Shown piece by piece: positions 7,596 to 12,369 of a stretch of DNA of 12,369 nt. The DNA is from Candidatus Sericytochromatia bacterium. GTDB taxonomy: Bacteria; Cyanobacteriota; Sericytochromatia; JACMPN01. The notes beneath the pieces were generated by a model. That model ran no database searches. It worked only from the letters and a program-made list of their open reading frames with translations, and was not told where the DNA came from. The position numbers and the translations under genes were made by a program. The DNA lies in assembly GCA_014377495.1 (NCBI GenBank), contig JACMPN010000185.1, positions 1 to 12,369 of the forward strand. Direction: 5' to 3'. Positions within the stretch are counted from its first letter, which is position 1. Each line of letters begins with the position of its first letter.

Positions 7596-8657
7596 TCAGG
7601 CGGTCATCAGGAGCATCTCGATCCCGAGCCCCGGGCCATAGCCGGCCATCAGGATCCGCTCACCCGGAACCAGGGGCTTGGCCCGGAAGGACTCTTCCAA
7701 GACGAAGAGCACCGTCGAGGCCGCCAGGTTGCCCACCTGATTGAGGACCCGGCGGGACGAAGCCAGTTCGTCCGCCTGAAAATCCAGGGCTTTTTCGATG
7801 AGGTCAAGGATCAGGCGCCCGCCGGGATGATGGACCCAGCGGGTGATATCGGACCGTCTCAGTCCCTGATCGGCAAGAAAGGTATCGATGCTTTCGGCCA
7901 TACCGGTGGCCAGGACCTCAGGCACTCGCCGGCCCAAGTGGAAATGGGCCCCATCCGGCTCGAAGCGGTAAGTCATTTCGGCTGCCGCCTCGAAGTAGGT
8001 GCTGGAGCCTGCCGCAAGGACACTGAGTCCCGGTCCGGCGCAGTCACTGCCTTCGATGATCAGGGCCGAGGCACCGTCGCCAAAAATGGCTGCCGAAACG
8101 ATATTCTCTCCGATGCAGTCCAATTGGACATTGGCTGAACAGATTTCGACCACCAGAACCAAGGCGCGGTGATGGGGATAGGCCCGTACGTGGTCGCATG
8201 CCCGGGCGATGGCCGGCAGGGCCGCATGTGACCCCGTCTCACCGATCGTCAGGCGGGTGACTTGACGCTTGAGGCCCAGGCTCGGTCCGAGCAAAACGTC
8301 CAGATCCGGCATGGCAAAACCCGTGCAACTGGCGACGACGAAGAAGTCGATGTCGCTGCCGATCAGCCCAGTCTTGTAGAGCGCCTCCCGGCAGGCCTGT
8401 CCGCCGAGCTGCATGGCTGCCTGCAGATAGGCATCACTGCGGGTGGCCGTCGTTTGCTGACTGGCCAGGAAGGTGGGCAGGTCCAGGGCAAAGTGGCGCT
8501 TGGCGACAGCGGCGTTTTGAAAAATCTCATGTGCCTTGGGATGGCGGCCAAAATGCCGGGAAAAGAGGGTTTGATACAGGGTTTCCTGTTCCCACACATG
8601 ATCCGGCAAGACAGTGGTCAAGCCACGCAGCACAGGTCCTGGTTGGGCGGGAGTCAT
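7596..8657 (-). CDS. Type III polyketide synthase (chalcone/stilbene synthase family) with Cys-to-Ser at the active site (353 aa)
   Basis: Thiolase-fold homologue of bacterial type III PKSs, which normally load an acyl-CoA and extend it with malonyl-CoA to pyrones or resorcinols. Family marks: V-V-A-S-C-T-G-F-A-M-P-D-L-D (the TCTGF region), L-G-L-K-R-Q-V-T-R, V-E-I-C-S, G-D-G-A-S-A, W-V-H-H277-P-G-G (catalytic His), V-G-N310-L-A-A-S (catalytic Asn) and C-terminal A-G-Y-G-P-G-L (GFGPG-like). Length is normal for bacterial members. Aligned to the usual G-C-A-G-G-A-A-G-L-A-R-A-A-D-Y segment, the sequence reads G-S143-H-A-A-L-P-A-I-A-R-A-C-D-H, so the nucleophilic Cys is Ser. The frame is otherwise intact, so this is not a decayed gene. 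ATG8657 is chosen because a GAGAG lies about seven bases upstream. No methyltransferase or oxidase partner is adjacent; an alpha/beta hydrolase gene precedes it by 241 bases. Confidence 0.9.
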   Translation of the reverse strand: MTPAQPGPVLRGLTTVLPDHVWEQETLYQTLFSRHFGRHPKAHEIFQNAAVAKRHFALDLPTFLASQQTTATRSDAYLQAAMQLGGQACREALYKTGLIGSDIDFFVVASCTGFAMPDLDVLLGPSLGLKRQVTRLTIGETGSHAALPAIARACDHVRAYPHHRALVLVVEICSANVQLDCIGENIVSAAIFGDGASALIIEGSDCAGPGLSVLAAGSSTYFEAAAEMTYRFEPDGAHFHLGRRVPEVLATGMAESIDTFLADQGLRRSDITRWVHHPGGRLILDLIEKALDFQADELASSRRVLNQVGNLAASTVLFVLEESFRAKPLVPGERILMAGYGPGLGIEMLLMTA

Positions 8658-8743
8658 GGTGAGTCTCTCGACTGTGATGGGAGAACGGGGCCCACCTTCC
8701 GGGAGGCCCGATCCATTATGCCTGGTTTTGCGGTCCCGACCGC

Positions 8744-8770
8744 GTAGGCCGATCGTCTAGGCGATCGTCC
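8744..8770. repeat. Imperfect tandem repeat with core CGATCGTC
   Basis: Two near-copies of a 12-13 base unit (AGGCCGATCGTCT and AGGCGATCGTCCC) lie side by side in the gap upstream of the PKS gene. Each contains the palindrome CGATCG. It could be a binding site upstream of the PKS promoter, or simple slippage. No strong -10/-35 pair is visible; the best -10 candidate is CATAAT on the minus strand near 8716-8721. Confidence 0.25.
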
Positions 8771-8850
8771 CTCCGAATGCATGGAACGAGTGACGCTGCC
8801 GGAGCCCCACAGCGTGTGAGAGGGCAGCGCTGGCACAAGTTGAAACTGTG

Positions 8851-8886
8851 TGACAGACCGGGGCGGAAACGCCCTGATCTGTGTCA
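8851..8886 (-). terminator. GAAA/TTTC-capped hairpin downstream of the hydrolase gene
   Basis: An extended inverted repeat begins about 13 bases after the hydrolase stop. Read on the plus strand, the outer arms are TGA-CAGA (8851-8857) and TCTG-TG-TCA (8878-8886), and the core is GGGCG-GAAA-CGCCC (8861-8874). The internal CCG/TGA segment gives one mismatch and two weak pairs. No T-run follows in the minus direction. It is probably a factor-assisted terminator or a 3'-end stabiliser for the hydrolase transcript. Confidence 0.45.
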
Positions 8887-8898
8887 GGTCTGGCTGGG

Positions 8899-10083
8899 CT
8901 AGCGGTCGACGGTGAGCTGTGAAAAATCCGCGGCGAGAAACTGCCGGGGGACCAGGTTGTGACCGACGTTGGACCGGTAGCGATGAGCGTTTGCCAGGTT
9001 GGTGAATTGTTCGCGGGCGTGTTTCTCGGTGTCGCCACCGGTGTACACGATGTCGATGCGCGTATCGGGATGCTGACGGCCATAGGCCGCCGTCTGATCT
9101 CCCCAGTCGCCGTAGGTGGCATCGAGCAGGACGATGTGGTCCGCCCGCAGTGTGCCGTTGGCTGCTGCATTGGCGATCGGCTTGCCGCCGCCGCTGTGAC
9201 CGGCCACCGTCTGAGAGCCGATTTTCAGGTCCGGCGCCCAACGGGCTTTGATCTGCGCCGCTGCATCGTCCTGCAGTTGGGCGATCGACTGTCCGGGCTC
9301 TTTTGCAGAATCCATCCAGGTGGCGTTACGGGCACCCGTGTGGCTGACGCCGGCCGGTGAACCGTTCGGCAGGACAAATACGGCGTTCTTGCCTTTGGCG
9401 AGCTTGAGCATGGCCGCTTTGATGTTCGTCTCCGGGTTGGCGAGTTTGTCGGCGATGCTGCCGTTCAGCCCATGGAAGAACGTGATCATCTCCACGGGCT
9501 TGGTGAAGTCGACACCGGGCGGTATGAGGATCGCAACCTCCCGTCCACCGTTGCTGGCCAGGTGGCCAGCCCAAGTTGCGCCAGGCATGGACGCCATTGC
9601 CGCGTTCGTCTTGGCGGAGACCTCGGCTTCTGCAATGCGCCCGGTCACGGCGGCCACTTGGGTGGGCGCCGGTTCAGCCTCAATCGGAGGCGTCTTGGGT
9701 GTCGTCTGCGGACCGGACGTGATGACGGGTTGGGTCACCGGAAGGCTGGCTGCCGGGGTGGCGAGCCGATGGCGATTGATGTGCGCCAGGCGGGATTGGG
9801 CAGCGACATTGGCCGTTTCAGCAGGCTCGATGTCCGGAGCAGAGGCGTCAGGCACGGGCAATGAGGTGCCGGCTGGCAGATCGGGGGAAGGCGCATCCGG
9901 CAAAGTTGCCTGGCTGTCGGCCTGTCCTTGCCGGGCGGCGACGGCATTGGTGTCGACGGGCTCCAAAGTCGATTGTTGCTGGGCTTCCAAGTCGCCGGCA
10001 TCCATCCAGGCGCTGATCTGTCTGGCTTGATCCAACAGCATAGGGTCAATGGAGACTGGTCCTTGCGTTGCGCCCAGTTCCAT
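8899..10083 (-). CDS. Alpha/beta-hydrolase-like protein with long disordered N-terminal linker (394 aa)
   Basis: Putative serine hydrolase of unknown substrate. From ATG10083 the first 30 residues form a short helical-looking segment with no signal peptide. Residues about 31-165 are rich in Pro, Ala, Thr and Gln and look disordered. The C-terminal domain (about 170-390) has an oxyanion-type F-F-H204-G205-L-N-G-S, the nucleophile elbow A-G-H-S297-G-G-G-K, candidate acids D321 (V-L-L-D-A-T-Y-G-D-W-G) or D351, and a late His375 (S-N-V-G-H-N-L-V-P). These are the expected triad positions for an alpha/beta hydrolase. The frame is open up to GTG or ATG codons as far as 10257, but ATG10083 is preceded by a perfect AGGAGG four bases away, whereas the upstream starts have none. 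It lies upstream of the PKS gene, 241 bases away with a hairpin between, so co-transcription is uncertain. I do not recognise a named family. Confidence 0.75.
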   Translation of the reverse strand: MELGATQGPVSIDPMLLDQARQISAWMDAGDLEAQQQSTLEPVDTNAVAARQGQADSQATLPDAPSPDLPAGTSLPVPDASAPDIEPAETANVAAQSRLAHINRHRLATPAASLPVTQPVITSGPQTTPKTPPIEAEPAPTQVAAVTGRIAEAEVSAKTNAAMASMPGATWAGHLASNGGREVAILIPPGVDFTKPVEMITFFHGLNGSIADKLANPETNIKAAMLKLAKGKNAVFVLPNGSPAGVSHTGARNATWMDSAKEPGQSIAQLQDDAAAQIKARWAPDLKIGSQTVAGHSGGGKPIANAAANGTLRADHIVLLDATYGDWGDQTAAYGRQHPDTRIDIVYTGGDTEKHAREQFTNLANAHRYRSNVGHNLVPRQFLAADFSQLTVDR

Positions 10084-10341
10084 GCCGCCTCCTGATCGCC
10101 GATGGTGCCCAAGTTCTATGTTGTCCGACCCCATCGGCGTGAACTTGTTTGCAAGTTTCCCAAACCCGTTTGCCGAGGGTTGCCCAATCCAAGCCGGCAC
10201 GGTCGACGAGCCGGCGCAGTACGGGTTCCATCGGCATACTTCCAGCTGGATTTTCATCAGCGTCGTGCCGATGCCTGGAATGCACGGCAGGTAGGGAGCC
10301 CCTGCTGAGCATGGGTCCGGATGTTACACTGCCCAGGGCCA
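10084..10341. other. Divergent intergenic region between hydrolase gene and tRNA-Leu
   Basis: About 258 bases separate the preferred hydrolase start from the tRNA. They contain the AGGAGG ribosome-binding site (10088-10093, minus strand) and a weak minus-strand promoter candidate, TTCACG-17-CATAGA, just upstream. The tRNA promoter is at the other end. A minus-strand frame runs through most of the region in phase with the hydrolase, but it looks non-coding and has no ribosome-binding site. Confidence 0.4.
10322..10330 (+). promoter_or_regulatory. Extended -10 element for tRNA-Leu
   Basis: TGTTACACT fits an extended -10 (TGn followed by TACACT at 10325-10330). It places the start of transcription near 10336-10337, about five bases before the mature tRNA 5' end, which is usual for tRNA genes. 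The -35 position (CTGCTG near 10302-10307) is poor. Confidence 0.4.
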
Positions 10342-10424
10342 GCCGGGATGGTGAAATGGCAGACACAGGGGACTTAAAATCCCCCGGTAGCAATACCGTG
10401 CGGGTTCGATCCCCGCTCCCGGCA
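10342..10424 (+). tRNA. tRNA-Leu (anticodon UAA)
   Basis: A complete cloverleaf can be drawn. The acceptor stem is GCCGGGA/TCCCGGC with discriminator A10424. The anticodon stem is GGGGA/TCCCC (10368-10372 with 10380-10384) around loop CTTAAAA, giving anticodon TAA at 10375-10377. There is a long type II variable arm containing the CGGTA/TACCG pairing, and a T arm GCGGG-TTCGATC-CCCGC. The long variable arm and the UAA anticodon identify leucine, reading UUA. The CCA end is not encoded (ATTTT follows). It marks the border between GC-rich minus-strand genes and an AT-richer toxin-antitoxin pair, a position often used for integration of islands. Confidence 0.95.
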
Positions 10425-10455
10425 TTTTGAAGTCCGCTCGGTGACTGCGTTTCAG

Positions 10456-10515
10456 CTATGCATGGCATCTACTGGCTTGCATAGAATCCGCACGACTGTA
10501 TGACAGTCGTTCTAT
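10456..10515 (+). promoter_or_regulatory. Overlapping inverted repeats upstream of the toxin-antitoxin pair (operator candidate)
   Basis: Two hairpins share the bases 10481-10484. The first is CTATGCA (10456-10462) with TGCATAG (10478-10484) around a 15-base loop. The second is ATAGAA (10481-10486) with TTCTAT (10510-10515), enclosing the perfect inner pair CGACTG/CAGTCG (10493-10498 and 10504-10509) around a 5-base loop. They cannot form together in RNA. As DNA, the inner palindrome lies directly beside the proposed -35 element. Characterised AbiEi antitoxins repress their own promoter by binding inverted repeats, so this is a natural operator candidate. Confidence 0.5.
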
Positions 10516-10543
10516 CGACTTCCGGTGTTCCATGAATTACTAT
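10515..10543 (+). promoter_or_regulatory. Promoter candidate for the AbiEi/AbiEii-like operon
   Basis: TCGACT (10515-10520), a 17-base spacer and TACTAT (10538-10543) make a reasonable sigma70-type promoter. Its start site would fall at about 10550, next to ATG10551. If it is used, the antitoxin mRNA is leaderless and ATG10542, which lies inside the -10, cannot be the start. Confidence 0.4.
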
Positions 10544-11612
10544 GTTCCACATGGTGCGGAATATAGTAATTTCTGAAACGGACCTTTTGGCTGACCTGAC
10601 GGAGCGGACGCGAAAGTCGCTTCCGCCAGATTGGACCATTAGTCTTGATCCTGCCCGTGATCCCAGGCAGCCGGACATCCTTTTGGAATTGAGCGGTCCA
10701 GACGGGCGTAAGGGCTTCATTGCAATTGAATGCAAACGCCGTCTGGACCCTAAGGACGTTTACACCGTCTTTCGCAACCACCTTGCCCACAGTGCTGACC
10801 CACTCATGGTACTGGCTCCATTCCTTAGCCAAACCGCCAGGGACCGTTTGATCGAAGCGGGAGTCAGCTTCGCCGATGGTACGGGTAATCTTCGCTTGGT
10901 TCTGAGTAACCCCGCTGTTTTCCTCTCACAGCAAGGCGCAGTTAAGGACCCTACAAGGGAAAAGCGACCTCTCCACTCGCTGAAAGGTCCAGCAGCCAGT
11001 GATGTTGTTCGAGCATTCTGCGAATGGCGTCCCCCATATGGAGTCCGTGAGCTTGCCCAAACGGCTGGCATTCCACCGGCGTCGGTTTCACGGGTAGCCG
11101 AACTCCTTTATCGGGACGATCTGATCGAACGGGATGACAGGGGACGTATCCTCACGGTCGATTGGGAACGACTGCTTCAACGCTGGGTCGAAGACTGCAA
11201 GGTCTTAGTTGCCAACGATCACCGTTCCTACTTTGAGCCACGTGGCATGTCGGCGCTTATCGGGAAGCTTCGGAACAGCAAGATTGCGTACAGCGTGACG
11301 GGTTCTCTGGCGGCATCCAAGATTGCGCCGATCGCTGAGCCCCGTCTTGCCATGATCTATACGGAAGAACCAACCAGACTCGCTGAAACACTTGGACTGC
11401 GGGCGAATGAGACCAATCCCAATGTCATCCTGATTTGCCCCAAGTCCAAGTCAGCGCTACAACGGACTCAGGAGATCGACGGCATCACCTATGCTACTCC
11501 CTGCCAAGTCGCTGCTGACCTGTTCAATGGACCTGGACGGTCACCACAAGAGGCGGACGCAATCATTGCCTGGATGAGGAACCATGAGGATGTCTGGCGC
11601 AAGTCCACCTGA
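10542..11612 (+). CDS. AbiEi-like type IV antitoxin/regulator with PD-(D/E)xK nuclease-like N-terminus (356 aa)
   Basis: Predicted transcriptional autorepressor and antitoxin. Residues about 1-130 resemble a restriction-endonuclease fold: P-D45-I-L-L-E-L and then F-I-A-I-E63-C-K65, spaced as in PD-(D/E)xK enzymes. Residues about 150-215 form a winged helix-turn-helix (Y-G-V-R-E-L-A-Q-T-A-G-I-P-P-A-S-V-S-R-V). The C-terminal part (about 225-355; Y-S-V-T-G-S-L-A-A, then A-P-I-A-E-P-R-L-A-M-I-Y) resembles the AbiEi C-terminal region. The partner gene overlaps its end by 23 bases, the usual translational coupling of such pairs. Neither ATG10542 nor ATG10551 has a Shine-Dalgarno; 10551 fits the promoter better. 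Composition is AT-richer than the genes before the tRNA, suggesting acquisition. The AbiEi call rests on the C-terminal pattern and the partner; the nuclease-like call rests on three residues. Confidence 0.75.
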   Translation: MFHMVRNIVISETDLLADLTERTRKSLPPDWTISLDPARDPRQPDILLELSGPDGRKGFIAIECKRRLDPKDVYTVFRNHLAHSADPLMVLAPFLSQTARDRLIEAGVSFADGTGNLRLVLSNPAVFLSQQGAVKDPTREKRPLHSLKGPAASDVVRAFCEWRPPYGVRELAQTAGIPPASVSRVAELLYRDDLIERDDRGRILTVDWERLLQRWVEDCKVLVANDHRSYFEPRGMSALIGKLRNSKIAYSVTGSLAASKIAPIAEPRLAMIYTEEPTRLAETLGLRANETNPNVILICPKSKSALQRTQEIDGITYATPCQVAADLFNGPGRSPQEADAIIAWMRNHEDVWRKST

Positions 11613-12369
11613 TACTGCGATCGTCGAAGCCCGACGGATTCTGCTCGACGCCCTTGACGCGCTCGCCGGACAGCACGAAGCCCTTGTCCTTGTTGGTGCT
11701 CAGGCGATCTATCTGCGGGTTGGAAACGCTGATCTTGCGGTCGCTCCGTACACGACCGATGCCGATTTGGTCGTGGTGCCGACGCAACTTGCCGACGATC
11801 CGAAGTTGGAGCAAGCCCTGCGTGCCGCCGGTCTCGTGCCGAATCCCAATCAGGACGGTGTGGGAAGTTGGGTACGGGCGGGGTCCGATTTTTTGGAAGT
11901 GTGTGTCGATTTCCTGGTGCCAGAAGGGCTTGCCGATCCGAGGGGGCGCCGTGGCGCTCGGTTAGGGGAGCATGGAGATCGGACCGCTCGAAAAGCAAAG
12001 GGATTGGAAGCGTTCGCCGTTGAGTGGGATCTGGTGACAGTTACGGCGCTCGACCCCGCCGACACGCGTCGCCAAGAGGTTCGTATTGCCGGTCCAGCCG
12101 CACTCCTGATCGCCAAACTCCACAAGTTGGCTGAGCGCATCGATGATCCAAACCGCAGGCAAGCCAAGGACGCACTGGACATCTATCGCCTTTTGATGGC
12201 ATATGAAACGCCAGAACTGGCTAAGCGAATGCGGCGGTTGCTTGAAGACGGCAGTAGCGCAACGATCACACGGGAAGGGCTCGAAATCCTACAGCGCCTC
12301 TTCGGAGATGAGCAAGGTCCCGGAAGTGTTCTGGCTGGAGAGAACGTCCGAGGGGTTGGCAATCCGAAC
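11590..12369 (+). CDS. AbiEii-like nucleotidyltransferase toxin, 3' end cut by window edge
   Basis: Predicted nucleotidyltransferase toxin of the type IV AbiE class (DNA polymerase-beta-like fold). The frame is open from ATG11590 to the right edge, 260 codons visible. Motifs: G36-A37-Q-A-I-Y-L-R-V-G (the G-G/S nucleotide-binding turn), T-T-D57-A-D59-L-V-V (the two metal-binding Asp) and V-C-V-D107-F-L-V-P (third Asp). A later K-L-H-K-L-A-E-R...R-R-Q-A-K-D-A-L-D-I-Y-R-L segment is typical of AbiEii/MenT-like toxins, where Lys and Asp contact the nucleotide. Characterised relatives transfer nucleotides to tRNA acceptor ends; the substrate here is unknown. GAGGA at 11576-11580 lies nine bases before ATG11590; the in-frame ATG11584 is an alternative with only three bases of spacing. 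It overlaps the antitoxin gene by 23 bases, so the two are surely co-expressed. Confidence 0.82.
   Translation, partial: MSGASPPDTAIVEARRILLDALDALAGQHEALVLVGAQAIYLRVGNADLAVAPYTTDADLVVVPTQLADDPKLEQALRAAGLVPNPNQDGVGSWVRAGSDFLEVCVDFLVPEGLADPRGRRGARLGEHGDRTARKAKGLEAFAVEWDLVTVTALDPADTRRQEVRIAGPAALLIAKLHKLAERIDDPNRRQAKDALDIYRLLMAYETPELAKRMRRLLEDGSSATITREGLEILQRLFGDEQGPGSVLAGENVRGVGNPN

Noticed and set aside
8654..9241. Minus-strand frame of 195 codons across the hydrolase 3' end and the PKS leader
   Set aside because: It is an Arg/Ser/His-rich shadow frame overlapping the hydrolase catalytic domain in another phase and has no family features.
10084..10257. N-terminal extension of the hydrolase to a start at 10257
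   Set aside because: The extra 58 residues have no signal peptide or recognisable motif, and the upstream starts lack a ribosome-binding site, while ATG10083 has a perfect AGGAGG.
1..12369. CRISPR array, insertion sequence or integrase
   Set aside because: I saw no regularly spaced repeats, no terminal inverted repeats with a transposase, and no recombinase motifs in any frame.

Overview
The window comes from a GC-rich bacterial chromosome. Two proteins carry lipoprotein signals (LSAC and LIAGC), and both have Ala after the lipidated Cys, which fits outer-membrane sorting if the host is Gram-negative. The very large kinase-like/AAA/GAF/PAS/histidine-kinase protein is of a type known from Myxococcota, cyanobacteria, planctomycetes and some proteobacteria. 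I cannot name the organism from the sequence.

Layout. Positions 1-10083 hold five genes, all on the minus strand. In their own direction of reading they are: a cytoplasmic-looking alpha/beta hydrolase with a long Pro/Ala-rich linker (10083-8899); a type III polyketide synthase (8657-7596); a four-EF-hand lipoprotein (7465-6902); an 1806-residue orphan hybrid sensor kinase (6819-1399); and a clostripain-family (C11) lipoprotein whose 3' part runs off the left edge (1277-1). On the plus strand follow a tRNA-Leu(UAA) gene (10342-10424) and then an AT-richer pair of overlapping genes: an AbiEi-like antitoxin with an apparent PD-(D/E)xK nuclease-like N-terminus (10542-11612) and an AbiEii-like nucleotidyltransferase toxin (11590 to beyond the right edge).

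How the parts may work together. The EF-hand lipoprotein, the sensor kinase and the clostripain homologue are co-directional with gaps of about 80-120 bases. They could form a calcium-related signalling and proteolysis module at the cell envelope; this is inference from domain content and order. The kinase has intact histidine-kinase motifs, but its Ser/Thr-kinase module lacks the N-lobe and the catalytic Lys, Asn and DFG, so it is probably a pseudokinase scaffold.

The most striking single observation is in the type III PKS. The position aligned to the catalytic Cys is Ser143, while the His, Asn and GFGPG-like motifs are kept. The second most interesting region is the tRNA-Leu-adjacent type IV toxin-antitoxin pair. 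It has an unusual nuclease-like fusion, and its promoter region contains two overlapping, mutually exclusive inverted repeats.
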